A stretch of DNA of 64,000 nucleotides from contig JAHRBI010000004.1 in the NCBI GenBank assembly GCA_019084025.1, positions 62,001-126,000 of the forward strand, given 5' to 3'. Positions 10,435 through 19,026 of the stretch are shown here, piece by piece. This DNA comes from Burkholderiaceae bacterium DAT-1. GTDB lineage: Bacteria; Pseudomonadota; Gammaproteobacteria; Burkholderiales; Chitinimonadaceae. The notes under the pieces are model-generated. The model worked only from the letters and a program-made list of their open reading frames with translations. It did no database searches and was not told the DNA's origin. Every line of letters begins with the position of its first letter. The first letter of the stretch is position 1. Position numbers and translations under genes: made by a program.

Positions 10435-11211
10435 ATGGCGAACATTCATCCTTCTGCAGTGGTTCATGAAGATGCCAAACTGGCTGACGATGTGCGTGTT
10501 GGCCCGTTTTGTGTCATTGGTGAGCACGTTGAAGTCGGTGCCGGCACCGTTTTTGGTCCAAATTGCGTCGTTGAGGGGCACACACGCATTGGCGAGCGCA
10601 ATACGTTTCATGGCTCCGCGCATATCGGTTGTGCGCCACAAGATAAAAAGTATGCTGGTGAGCCGACCCGCTTGGTGATTGGCAATGATAATGCGATCTT
10701 CCAGTTTGTGACGATCTCGACAGGTACTTCGCAGGATCAGGGGCTGACCCGGATTGGCGATCGTAACTGGATCATGGCCTATGTGCACATCGCACACGAC
10801 TGTATGCTCGGCAACGACTTGATTCTGGCGAACAACGCGACGCTTGCCGGACATGTGCATGTCGATGACTGGGTCTTTTTGGGCGGATTTACGACGGTGC
10901 ATCAGTTCTGTCGTATTGGTGCGCATGCCATGACCGCATTTACGGCGGCAGTGAGTCAGGATGTACCACCTTACGTCACGGCTGCGGGAAATCGCGCAAA
11001 GCCTGCCGGTATCAATTCGGAAGGATTGAAACGTCGTGGATTTACGTCTGATCAAATCATGGATATTAAGCGAGCCTACAAGCTGATCTACCGTCAGGGG
11101 CTGTCGCTTGATGAGGCCATGGCCGAAATTTCTGCAAAAATCGACACATCACCAGTATTGAAGCCCTTTGTAGAGTTTGTATCCTGCTCGGAACGTGGCA
11201 TCATTCGCTGA
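10435..11211 (+). CDS. lpxA: UDP-N-acetylglucosamine acyltransferase
   Basis: LpxA performs the first step of lipid A synthesis, transferring a 3-hydroxyacyl group from ACP to UDP-GlcNAc. The 258-aa protein is a beta-helix of hexapeptide repeats from residue 5 to about 190 with a helical tail. The catalytic His lies in YVHIAHDCMLGND; LAGHVHVDDWVFLGG follows. ATG 10435 has CGGAG six bases upstream; the in-frame TTG at 10420 has none and is rejected. Confidence 0.96.
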   Translation: MANIHPSAVVHEDAKLADDVRVGPFCVIGEHVEVGAGTVFGPNCVVEGHTRIGERNTFHGSAHIGCAPQDKKYAGEPTRLVIGNDNAIFQFVTISTGTSQDQGLTRIGDRNWIMAYVHIAHDCMLGNDLILANNATLAGHVHVDDWVFLGGFTTVHQFCRIGAHAMTAFTAAVSQDVPPYVTAAGNRAKPAGINSEGLKRRGFTSDQIMDIKRAYKLIYRQGLSLDEAMAEISAKIDTSPVLKPFVEFVSCSERGIIR

Positions 11212-11235
11212 TAGCCTAAAACAGTGACAGGTTCA

Positions 11236-12408
11236 ATGCAGCAAGAACAGCTTTTTGAGCGGGCTTCCGGGCCACGCATTGCCATTGTCGCCGGAGAAGC
11301 CTCCGGCGATTTACTTGGTGCCAGTCTGGTCGCAGCCATCAAGCGACGACTGCCGGATGCGCAGTTCGCCGGTATTGCCGGGCCCCAGATGCAGGCTGAA
11401 GGCGTGAAATCCATCTGTGCGATGGAACGGCTCTCAGTGATGGGATACGTCGAAGTACTCAAGCATCTGCCCAGCCTACTTCGCCTGCGTCGCGACCTGA
11501 AAAAGCGCTTATTGCGTGAGCGCCCCGATGTATTTATTGGGGTTGATGCGCCCGATTTTAATTTTTCGATCGAAAAGACGATGCGATCGGCGGGTATTCC
11601 TTCGCTGCACTACATTAGCCCGTCAATCTGGGCATGGCGGCCCAAGCGCATCAACAAGATTCGCAAATCCAGCAGTGAAGTGCTGTGTGTCTTTCCCTTC
11701 GAAAAGCCGATCTATGATCGCGCCGGGTTAAAGGCAAGTTATGTCGGACATCCTGTCGCTGACGAAATGCCCGTGGTGGTCAAGCAGCACGAGGTGCGAG
11801 AGCTCATTGGCGTAGGCGCACAGCAGAAGGTCCTCGCATTTTTGCCGGGCAGCCGGCAAAGTGAGGTGGCACGCCATGCCGAGTTGTTCATTCAAACAGC
11901 CAAGATGATTTGCGCAACTTGGCCGACCGCGCAGATTCTCGTTCCACTGGTGACTCGGGAAACGCGTGTACTCTTCGAGAACGCCATTTATGCGCATAAG
12001 GCACAGGATCTCCCCATTCGCATGATGTTTGGTCATGCTCAGGAAGCCATGCAGGCCGCCGATGCAATTCTGGTGGCGTCAGGTACGGCTACGCTCGAGG
12101 CGATGCTGGCCAAGCGACCGATGGTAGTGACTTACAAGCTGAGTCCTACGACGTACCGCATGGCTAAGCGCAAAATGCTGCTGCCGTACGTGAGCTTACC
12201 CAATGTGCTGGCGGGCGAATTCATTGTGCCGGAGTTTATTCAAGACGATGCGACGCCCGAGAATCTCTACCAGGCGCTGCGAAATGCACTTGAGGATCGT
12301 ACCTATGCGGCAAAGCTGGAAGCGAGATTCACTGAGCTGCATCAATCCTTAAAGCAGAATGCTGCCGAGCGCGCGGCCGATGCTGTACTTGCTTGGATAC
12401 GTCGATGA
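11236..12408 (+). CDS. lpxB: Lipid-A-disaccharide synthase
   Basis: LpxB joins UDP-2,3-diacylglucosamine and lipid X into the lipid A disaccharide at the inner face of the inner membrane. The 390-aa GT19-family protein shows [15 protein letters not shown] near the N-terminus, [33 protein letters not shown] and the donor-site [15 protein letters not shown] 11236 is preferred because ACAGG precedes it closely; GTG 11224 in the same frame is the alternative. Its stop overlaps the rnhB start (ATGA). Confidence 0.95.
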   Translation: MQQEQLFERASGPRIAIVAGEASGDLLGASLVAAIKRRLPDAQFAGIAGPQMQAEGVKSICAMERLSVMGYVEVLKHLPSLLRLRRDLKKRLLRERPDVFIGVDAPDFNFSIEKTMRSAGIPSLHYISPSIWAWRPKRINKIRKSSSEVLCVFPFEKPIYDRAGLKASYVGHPVADEMPVVVKQHEVRELIGVGAQQKVLAFLPGSRQSEVARHAELFIQTAKMICATWPTAQILVPLVTRETRVLFENAIYAHKAQDLPIRMMFGHAQEAMQAADAILVASGTATLEAMLAKRPMVVTYKLSPTTYRMAKRKMLLPYVSLPNVLAGEFIVPEFIQDDATPENLYQALRNALEDRTYAAKLEARFTELHQSLKQNAAERAADAVLAWIRR

Positions 12409-12995
12409 CGACTCATCTGATTGCTGGCGTGGATGAAGCCGGACGCGGGCCATTATCCGGGTCGGTCTTTGCTGCTGCGGTGATTCTGGGTGAGGGTCAT
12501 GGCATCGTGGGACTGGCAGATTCCAAAAAGCTTTCAGAAGCTGCACGTGAGCGCCTCAGTCTGCAGATTAAGGAGCGCGCGCTAGCTTGGGCAGTTGCAT
12601 CGGCAGATGCTGGTGAAATTGACCGCCTCAATATCCTTAAAGCCACCATGCTGGCGATGCAGCGCGCGGTCAATGCGCTCAGCGTAGTGCCGCATCATGT
12701 CCAGATTGATGGCAATCGCTGCCCAATCCTGCCAATGACATCCGAAGCGATTGTAAAGGGTGATGCCAAGGTACAGGTGATCTCCGCCGCCTCCATCCTG
12801 GCAAAAGTTGCGCGCGATGCCGAGGCGATGGCAATGGATGTCATGTACCCGCAATTTGGTTTCGCTCGCCACAAAGGTTATCCCACCCCCGAACATCTAG
12901 CGGCGCTTGAGCAATTCGGGCCCTGCAAAGCGCATAGACAATCGTTTGCCCCCGTCAGACTTGCCATGGGGAAATGCCAGGGCGAGCTCTGGTAA
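12405..12995 (+). CDS. rnhB: Ribonuclease HII
   Basis: RNase HII cleaves RNA in RNA/DNA hybrids and starts ribonucleotide excision repair. The 196-aa protein has the catalytic [12 protein letters not shown] at residues 7-18 (Asp9, Glu10), DSKKLSE, and the conserved Asp cluster near [11 protein letters not shown], followed by [18 protein letters not shown] [15 protein letters not shown]. The start overlaps the lpxB stop by four bases, the usual lpxB-rnhB junction. Confidence 0.95.
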   Translation: MTTHLIAGVDEAGRGPLSGSVFAAAVILGEGHGIVGLADSKKLSEAARERLSLQIKERALAWAVASADAGEIDRLNILKATMLAMQRAVNALSVVPHHVQIDGNRCPILPMTSEAIVKGDAKVQVISAASILAKVARDAEAMAMDVMYPQFGFARHKGYPTPEHLAALEQFGPCKAHRQSFAPVRLAMGKCQGELW

Positions 12996-13135
12996 GTTAG
13001 CAACCTGTCCTAGGTTGTGGTGGGACAGAAATCTTCCCCATTCTTTTTGTCATTCCGGAAATCCGCCGTCTACACTGACATTGGCAGTGACCCCGTTGAG
13101 GTTGGTCAGTGCCTCAACGGAGGGGGTTGCCCGCG

Positions 13136-13996
13136 ATGTTTGTCGTCATTGGCTACATTTTTATGCTGCTTTGTATCTTTGGTGCTTATGCGGCGCACGG
13201 TGGTGAACTGCATGTGCTCTGGCAGCCGGTTGAGTTAGTGATCATCTTTGGTGGTGCGATTGGCGCCATGATCGTAGGTTTTGGTGGCCCGCCGCTCAAG
13301 GCTACGGTGAAAGCACTCCCGACCGTGTTCAAGGGGTCTCCGTTCAGCAAGGCGTTTTATATGGACCTGTTCGCCTTGATGTTTGAGATTCTCTCCAAGG
13401 TGCGTAAAGAAGGTCTGATGTCCATCGAAACGGATATTGAAAATCCGGACAGCAGCCCACTTTTTTCCAAGTATCCCAATATCTTGCATGATCATCATGT
13501 GGTTGAATTTATTACGGATTATTTGCGATTGATGGTGGGTGGCAATCTGAATGCATTTGAAATTGAAAATCTGATGGATGTCGAAATTGAAACCCACCAT
13601 CACGAGGCGGAAGGGCCTTCCGGTGCAATTGCCAAACTGGGGGATGCGCTGCCTGCCTTCGGTATTGTGGCTGCGGTGATGGGCGTTGTGCATACGATGG
13701 GTTCACTTCACTTGCCACCGTCAGAGCTGGGGAAGCTGATTGGTGCGGCGCTCGTGGGTACGTTTATGGGTATTTTGCTGGCCTATGGTTTTGTTGGCCC
13801 GCTTGCCACTATTCTCGAGGCCAAAGCCAATGACAGCACCAGAGTGTTCCAAACCATCAAGGTAACATTGCTGGCAAGTTTGAATGGCTATGCACCACAG
13901 GTTGCTGTGGAATTCGGTCGGAAGGTGCTGGAGTCTGGTGTCCGTCCATCCTTCGCCGAGCTTGAAGAGTTTGTAAAGAACGCCAAGGGTAAGTAA
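13136..13996 (+). CDS. motA: Flagellar motor stator protein MotA
   Basis: MotA forms with MotB the ion-conducting stator that drives flagellar rotation. The 286-aa protein opens MFVVIGYIFMLLCIFGAY and has four membrane helices (about residues 2-22, 30-48, 165-190, 200-222). The two channel prolines are visible in LGDALPAFGIVAAVMG and LLAYGFVGPLA; the charged cytoplasmic loop lies between. GGAGG-like sequence precedes ATG 13136; an in-frame upstream start at 13109 is rejected. motB follows after 28 bases. No other flagellar genes are in the window. Confidence 0.94.
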   Translation: MFVVIGYIFMLLCIFGAYAAHGGELHVLWQPVELVIIFGGAIGAMIVGFGGPPLKATVKALPTVFKGSPFSKAFYMDLFALMFEILSKVRKEGLMSIETDIENPDSSPLFSKYPNILHDHHVVEFITDYLRLMVGGNLNAFEIENLMDVEIETHHHEAEGPSGAIAKLGDALPAFGIVAAVMGVVHTMGSLHLPPSELGKLIGAALVGTFMGILLAYGFVGPLATILEAKANDSTRVFQTIKVTLLASLNGYAPQVAVEFGRKVLESGVRPSFAELEEFVKNAKGK

Positions 13997-14024
13997 ACCT
14001 GCGTGAATGTGAAGGGAGACGCCG

Positions 14025-14912
14025 GTGAGTGATGATTCCCAACGGCCCATTATCGTCAAGCGAATCAAAAAGGGCGGCCATGGACACCATGGTGGCGCCT
14101 GGAAGATCGCCTATGCCGACTTTGTAACGGCGATGATGGCCTTCTTTCTTCTGATGTGGCTGCTTGGCTCAACGACTAAAGGTGATTTAAAAGGGATTGC
14201 CGACTACTTCCAGAACCCGTTCAAAGTTGCAATGGCGGGCGGGAGCGGGGCGGGCGAATCCCAGTCGATCACGCAGGGCGGTGGTTTGGATCTATCCAAG
14301 CAGGCTGGGGATATTCGTCGTGTCCGTGCGAAGGACGTCGAGAAAAAACGTCTACAGTCGCTGAAGGCCAAAATTGAAAAAGCGATTAATCAATCTGATG
14401 GCAAGCTGGGTCAATTCAAAGACCAGATCATGTTGGATGTCACGCCCGAGGGGCTTCGTATCCAGATTGTTGATCAGCAGAACCGGCCAATGTTCAAGAG
14501 TGGTAGTTCTCAGCTTGAAACGTACGCTAACGATATCCTGAAAGAGCTAGCCAGCATTCTCAATGATGTCCCCAATAAGCTCAGCTTGTCAGGGCATACC
14601 GATGCATCGGGATTCAGTGCGGGCGAGAAGGGATTCAGTAACTGGGAACTATCGGCTGATCGCGCCAACGCCTCCCGTCGTGCATTATTGAATGGCGGAA
14701 TGGAAACCGAAAAAGTATTGCGGGTGGTGGGACTAGCCGATGCAGTGCCATTCGATAAAGATAACCCCGCGAATCCGGTAAACCGGCGTATCAGTTTAAT
14801 TGTACTGAATCGAGAAGCCGAGGAAGGCATTCTGAAGCTCGCGGGCAAGCAGGCAGGTGAAGGCGGAGACGCGGAGCAAGGGGATAAACCGGCTGAGGCG
14901 GTTGGCCCATGA
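14025..14912 (+). CDS. motB: Flagellar motor stator protein MotB
   Basis: MotB anchors the stator to peptidoglycan and carries the ion-binding Asp. The 295-aa protein has the plug/TM region AWKIAYADFVTAMMAFFLLMWLLG (conserved Asp in YADFVTAMMAFFL) and a C-terminal OmpA-like peptidoglycan-binding domain (about residues 135-265) with LSLSGHTDASGFS and NPVNRRISLIVL. The start is GTG at 14025 with GGGAG upstream. The last four bases overlap the start of the downstream methyltransferase (ATGA), so that gene is likely translated from the mot mRNA. Confidence 0.94.
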   Translation: MSDDSQRPIIVKRIKKGGHGHHGGAWKIAYADFVTAMMAFFLLMWLLGSTTKGDLKGIADYFQNPFKVAMAGGSGAGESQSITQGGGLDLSKQAGDIRRVRAKDVEKKRLQSLKAKIEKAINQSDGKLGQFKDQIMLDVTPEGLRIQIVDQQNRPMFKSGSSQLETYANDILKELASILNDVPNKLSLSGHTDASGFSAGEKGFSNWELSADRANASRRALLNGGMETEKVLRVVGLADAVPFDKDNPANPVNRRISLIVLNREAEEGILKLAGKQAGEGGDAEQGDKPAEAVGP

Positions 14913-15625
14913 AGACTCGGTCACCTATTCCAATCGCACTCTTTATTCAGGCCACCTCACTCGCGCTCGCCTACGTGTCGGTCGAGGATAAGGCGCTGTA
15001 TTTACAGCCAATCATTGCCGTGTTGCTGTCATCTGCCTTGAAGCAGCCATGGTGGTGGCGCGTGATACACGCCACATTTTTCCCGCTCCTCCTGCTGATG
15101 CATATCGTACCAGTCCCGTCTTGGTTCTGGTTGGTCATGTTCATATTGAGCTGGTTTGTATTTGGGGGCGTTCACCGCAATCGAGTCCCACTCTACTTGA
15201 GTAGTCAGCGAGCCGTTTCCGCGCTGTGCGAAGTACTCCCCATGGGGGCGCATGTGCTGGATATCGGGTCGGGTACCGGAACGGTGCTTATTGGATTATC
15301 ACGTCGCCCGGATCTTAAGTTGAGTGGGGTCGAGCACGCATGGGGCCCCTGGTTGCTGGGGCAGATCCGCCTGCGCCTTGGCCGCATTCAGGCACGACTG
15401 GATAGAAAAGACATGCTGGCGATGGATTGGCGTCCATTTAATGTGGTGTATGCATTTCTGTCCCCGGCGGCGATGCCAGATGTATGGGCAAAAGCAGAGC
15501 GTGAGTTAAGTAGTGGCGCATGGCTGGTCAGCAATAGTTTTCCTGTTGAGGGACGACCCGTTGATCGCGTCATCGAAATCGGCGAATCAGAGGGAGCTCG
15601 CCTTTACCTATGGCAGATGCCCTGA
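14909..15625 (+). CDS. Membrane-anchored class I SAM methyltransferase, FAM173/ATPSCKMT-like
   Basis: The 238-aa protein begins with about four hydrophobic segments (residues 5-24, 31-45, 52-68, 70-88), then a SAM-binding domain with motif I HVLDIGSGTGTVLIGL (115-130), an acidic motif II residue in SGVEHAW (Glu142) and the segment NVVYAFLSPAAMP (178-190). The layout VPLYLSS-x-motif I-YAFLSP-x-ELSSGAWLVSNSFPV resembles the FAM173 family of membrane-bound protein-lysine methyltransferases (human ATPSCKMT and ANTKMT), which modify integral membrane proteins. This is a reading of motifs, not a search. It overlaps motB by four bases and the next gene starts inside its end, so motB, this gene and the HDOD gene look translationally coupled. 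The substrate is unknown. Confidence 0.7.
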   Translation: MKTRSPIPIALFIQATSLALAYVSVEDKALYLQPIIAVLLSSALKQPWWWRVIHATFFPLLLLMHIVPVPSWFWLVMFILSWFVFGGVHRNRVPLYLSSQRAVSALCEVLPMGAHVLDIGSGTGTVLIGLSRRPDLKLSGVEHAWGPWLLGQIRLRLGRIQARLDRKDMLAMDWRPFNVVYAFLSPAAMPDVWAKAERELSSGAWLVSNSFPVEGRPVDRVIEIGESEGARLYLWQMP

Positions 15626-17013
15626 AGACACCGGCAGTTGCCGGAAACAATGATGCGTGGCTTGCCTGGTGGCTAGCCCGCCCCATTCCTATTCTGAAAT
15701 CCACCAAGCGGATGTTCAAGCAGCTTGCTGGCAGGCTCGCATCCGTGCGCATGGATGAAGTGGTATCGGCAGTCCTGAAAGATCCTTTACTCACGGCATA
15801 CGCTTTACGTGCAATTAATCTGCGCGAACGTAGCAGTCTGGCAGCAGATATTGTCTCTATCGAAGCGACTGTGCTCATGATGGGGATGGAAAACCTGATT
15901 CACCAGTTTTGCGAGCTGCCAGAAGTGGAAGAGATTCTGCTTCCGGGGCATCCCAAAGTGTATGCCGAGCTATTGGGCGAAGTCGCTACTGCCAGATTTA
16001 GCGCGAGAGTAGCCAGAACAATGGGGGGGATGCGTTACGACGCCCGTCTGGACGAAATATTTGTCACGGCGCTGGTCGCACGGTTACCCGCTATGCTGCG
16101 CTTACTCGAAAAGGGCTATGCGGAGAAAGTGCCAAGCTGCGATCCTGCCACCATGACACTGCAGCTCTTTACCCGCTGGCGACTTCCCGATGTGTTTACC
16201 GCTTTATTGGATGAAAGCGGCACGCTGACCCAGCGAGCCCAGTTGCAACAGGCTGTGCTTTATATGTGTGACTCTCTGCAAGCCGGATGGTGGGCCGCGG
16301 GAGTAGATGAATCCTTGGATGTTATCTCCCGTACCCTCAGTACGGACAGGCAGGCTGTATGGGCTGAAGTAACACGCATCATGCTGCACTTCGCTCATAA
16401 AGATTGGCCTTACAAACAGATCTATTCGCCAGCGCGCTGGCTGGCCATGCTGCCCGGACCGTGGCCTGATGAACGGCCTAAACCTGCCCAGACTGCGAAG
16501 CCCAGTTTTGGCGATTACTGTCGCGAGATCAAACGCGCAGGCGAGGGGGATGCAAGTTTCAATCAGATCATGGCGTTAACCATTCGCGCGCTGTCTGACG
16601 CTGTGCTGCTGGAACGAATCTGCTTCATGCTGCTGATGCCGGGACATAACGCCATCAAGACCCGCTATGTGATTGGCGCCGAAATGAGTGATCCCTTGCG
16701 CACCTTGCAAGTGGAACTAGAGGCGCCTCATCTAGTCACCAAACTGATGCTCAAACAGCAGTCCTTCTGGATGACAGATCAAAACCGCCCGCAGTATGCC
16801 AAGCTGGTGCCATCTGCACTTTTGCAGGCCGTTGGCAAAACGGAGTTTGCCGTGATGTCGCTCCATGTCGAAGAAAAACCGGTGGGGCTGTTTTATGCAG
16901 ACAAAAAAGGCGCATCGCTCTCTGAAGCCCAGTACAATGCGTTCAAACAAGTCTGTCTATTGACAGCCCAAGCCCTGACCACTCAGGCACGCAGACTGAC
17001 CGCTAAAAAGTAG
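15610..17013 (+). CDS. HDOD domain protein with C-terminal GAF-like region
   Basis: The 467-aa protein has an N-terminal HDOD-type domain (about residues 25-230), recognisable by VVSAVLKDPLLTAYALRAIN and IVSIEATVLMMGMENLI, without the HD catalytic pair of true phosphohydrolases. The last 150 residues (about 315-460, LLERICFMLLMPGHN ... EKPVGLFYADKKG) look like a GAF sensory domain. HDOD proteins usually act as signalling scaffolds in motility or c-di-GMP control. ATG 15610 lies inside the end of the methyltransferase gene (16-base overlap). Its exact role is unknown; its place behind motAB suggests motility regulation. Confidence 0.75.
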   Translation: MADALKTPAVAGNNDAWLAWWLARPIPILKSTKRMFKQLAGRLASVRMDEVVSAVLKDPLLTAYALRAINLRERSSLAADIVSIEATVLMMGMENLIHQFCELPEVEEILLPGHPKVYAELLGEVATARFSARVARTMGGMRYDARLDEIFVTALVARLPAMLRLLEKGYAEKVPSCDPATMTLQLFTRWRLPDVFTALLDESGTLTQRAQLQQAVLYMCDSLQAGWWAAGVDESLDVISRTLSTDRQAVWAEVTRIMLHFAHKDWPYKQIYSPARWLAMLPGPWPDERPKPAQTAKPSFGDYCREIKRAGEGDASFNQIMALTIRALSDAVLLERICFMLLMPGHNAIKTRYVIGAEMSDPLRTLQVELEAPHLVTKLMLKQQSFWMTDQNRPQYAKLVPSALLQAVGKTEFAVMSLHVEEKPVGLFYADKKGASLSEAQYNAFKQVCLLTAQALTTQARRLTAKK

Positions 17014-17046
17014 ATGCGTGCCTCTTCGTATTGAGCCCGTGCATTC

Positions 17047-17826
17047 ATGGAAGTTATCCGTTCCAGACAAAATTTGCAGATTAAAAGTTGTGCAAAACTC
17101 ATCGAAAGCAGGCGTGAGCGCCTAAAAACCGGCCGCGCAGTACTGGATGGCATTCATCTCATTGAGGCCGCGCTCGACGCTGGCATGCAGATAGAACGCG
17201 TCCTGGTGGCAGAGTCAGCCTCAATCAAGCCGGAAATCGCCATCCTGATGACCCGATGCGATGGCGTAAGTATCATTGACGACGCCTTGTTTCGTGAATT
17301 AAGCGATTTAGACAGTATGACCGGTGTGCTGGCCATTCTGGCTGTACCCAAGATGCGTACTTGCGTGCGTCAAGGATGGGTACTCGCCCTCGATACAGTG
17401 CAGGATCCTGGCAATGTAGGTTCGCTCATGAGGACTGCGGTTGCTGCCGGTGTCGATCAAATCTGGCTGGGGGAGGGATGCGCGGACATTTGGTCGCCCA
17501 AGGTGCTTCGCGCCGGTATGGGCGCACACTTCTCGGTTGATATGGTGGAGCGCGTAGATTTACCTACGCAACTGAAGGCATTTGGCGGGGATATTGCAAT
17601 AACTGGCCTGGATGGAAGCCGTAGCCTCTATGAATCCAATCTCACGGCAGACTTGGTGCTGGTGCTCGGGAATGAGGGGCAGGGTGTATCCATGGCGGTT
17701 CGCGAGTGTGCTGATGTTGTGTTGAAAATTCCCATGGCGCCGGGCATCGAGTCGCTGAATGTTGGCGCTGCGGGGGCAATCTGCATGTATGAACGTGTAC
17801 GCCAGCATGCGCACACGATCGGCTAG
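17047..17826 (+). CDS. TrmH/SpoU family RNA methyltransferase
   Basis: The 259-aa protein is a SPOUT-class enzyme that 2'-O-methylates rRNA or tRNA ribose. The N-terminal substrate-binding domain (about 1-105) includes GRAVLDGIHLIEAAL; the catalytic domain holds motif 1 DPGNVGSLMRTAVAAGV, motif 2 LVLGNEGQGVS and motif 3 IPMAPGIESLNVGAAGAICMYE, which form the trefoil knot. The target nucleotide cannot be told from sequence. It lies 33 bases after the HDOD gene and 9 bases before the next. Confidence 0.9.
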   Translation: MEVIRSRQNLQIKSCAKLIESRRERLKTGRAVLDGIHLIEAALDAGMQIERVLVAESASIKPEIAILMTRCDGVSIIDDALFRELSDLDSMTGVLAILAVPKMRTCVRQGWVLALDTVQDPGNVGSLMRTAVAAGVDQIWLGEGCADIWSPKVLRAGMGAHFSVDMVERVDLPTQLKAFGGDIAITGLDGSRSLYESNLTADLVLVLGNEGQGVSMAVRECADVVLKIPMAPGIESLNVGAAGAICMYERVRQHAHTIG

Positions 17827-17835
17827 GGGCAATTC

Positions 17836-18330
17836 ATGACCTCGGGCGCATCACTTGAACTGACATTGCGTTGCCCGATTGCTTGGCGTGATCGAGCAGC
17901 GTTACCCCTTAATCCGGTCCTGGTCATGAGCGTACTCGCTGATATGGAGGCCGCAGCAGCTATGCCCGAATCCGGGGAGGATGCGCTTAGCCGCATTATC
18001 CCCAGACTTGATCTAGGTTTGCAGTTGCTTGCCGGTTTGTGGGCTGAAAAGCACGATCTGCTGCCGTGTGAGGATGTTCAGGTGAGTCTTGAGGGGGCGT
18101 CGTGGAAAAGCGAGCAGCCGCCCTGTCCGGGCGCGGAGGGATACGTTTGGCTCACGCCCTCCAGGCAGTTGCCGCTGCCTTTGATCTTGCCTGCACGGGT
18201 TCTCTCTGCGGATGATGGTTTGACCTGTGTTGTCTGGCAATTTACATCGGATGTCGAGCAGGACTGGTTTTCCCGAACGCTGTTCAGATATCATCGGCGC
18301 GATATTCAAACAAGAAAGCGCGAAGGTTGA
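17836..18330 (+). CDS. Uncharacterised protein, possibly atypical PilZ (c-di-GMP receptor) domain
   Basis: The 164-aa soluble protein has no signal peptide. A central strand-rich part (LPLPLILPARVLSADDGLTCVVWQFT) and a C-terminal helix ending EQDWFSRTLFRYHRRDIQTRKR resemble the shape of the atypical PilZ family, but the canonical RxxxR and (D/N)xSxxG signatures are absent, so I hold this loosely. Its last residues lie 4 bases before ung. The link with motAB and the HDOD gene would fit a motility or second-messenger role; otherwise function is unknown. Confidence 0.5.
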   Translation: MTSGASLELTLRCPIAWRDRAALPLNPVLVMSVLADMEAAAAMPESGEDALSRIIPRLDLGLQLLAGLWAEKHDLLPCEDVQVSLEGASWKSEQPPCPGAEGYVWLTPSRQLPLPLILPARVLSADDGLTCVVWQFTSDVEQDWFSRTLFRYHRRDIQTRKREG

Positions 18331-18334
18331 TTGC

Positions 18335-19015
18335 ATGAAGTGTCTACCCGAATCCTGGAAATCATTACTCGAGACTCGGGTACCACAAACAACATGGTCG
18401 GCAATTGAGGCATTTCTACTTCATGAAGAAGCTGCAGGGAAGATCATTTATCCGCCAGCGGATCAGCGATTCTCCGCGCTGACCCTTACGTCGCCTGATG
18501 CCGTCAAAGTGGTAATTCTTGGGCAGGATCCCTATCACGGCGAAGGTCAGGCGCATGGTTTATCTTTCTCTGTGCCCAAGGGTGTTCGCCCCCCGCCTTC
18601 CTTGCAAAATATCTTCAAGGAAATACAGCGCGATTTGGGATATGCGCCACCGGGGCACGGTGATCTGAGCGCCTGGGCCCGTCAAGGTGTCTTGTTGTTG
18701 AATACCGTGCTCTCTGTTGAGGCCGGTAAGGCAGGCTCACATCAGAAACGTGGCTGGGAGGATGTGACCGACGCCCTTGTGCGCGGATTGTCCAGCACGC
18801 ACGAGGGGATTGTATTCATGCTATGGGGCAGTCACGCCGAAAAAAAGGCGAGCCTGATCGATGCGAGCAAGCACCTTATTTTACGTAGTCCACATCCTTC
18901 GCCATTATCAGCCTATCGCGGCTTTATCGGAAACGGCCACTTTTCCGCCGCGAATCGATTTCTTGTCCAGCATCAGCAATCAGACATTAACTGGAAGCTC
19001 GACTCATCCATTTGA
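18335..19015 (+). CDS. ung: Uracil-DNA glycosylase (family 1)
   Basis: Ung removes uracil from DNA in base excision repair. The 226-aa protein has the water-activating loop VVILGQDPYHGEGQAHGLSFSV (catalytic Asp in GQDPYHG), the LLLNTVLSV segment, WGSHAEKK, and the DNA-intercalating loop SPHPSPLSAYRG. Length fits the family. ATG 18335 is chosen because the longer frame runs into the previous gene and adds nothing conserved; GAAGG lies upstream. It converges on lplT with 11 bases between stops. Confidence 0.96.
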   Translation: MKCLPESWKSLLETRVPQTTWSAIEAFLLHEEAAGKIIYPPADQRFSALTLTSPDAVKVVILGQDPYHGEGQAHGLSFSVPKGVRPPPSLQNIFKEIQRDLGYAPPGHGDLSAWARQGVLLLNTVLSVEAGKAGSHQKRGWEDVTDALVRGLSSTHEGIVFMLWGSHAEKKASLIDASKHLILRSPHPSPLSAYRGFIGNGHFSAANRFLVQHQQSDINWKLDSSI

Positions 19016-19026
19016 TTCCAAACAGG

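Noticed and set aside
10309-11055. Minus-strand frame over lpxA
   Set aside because: It is antisense to a clear lpxA and shows no domain or start signal.
13026-13080. Sigma-28 flagellar promoter before motA
   Set aside because: GCCGTCTA shares only five of eight bases with the -10 and there is no TAAA-type -35 at the right distance.
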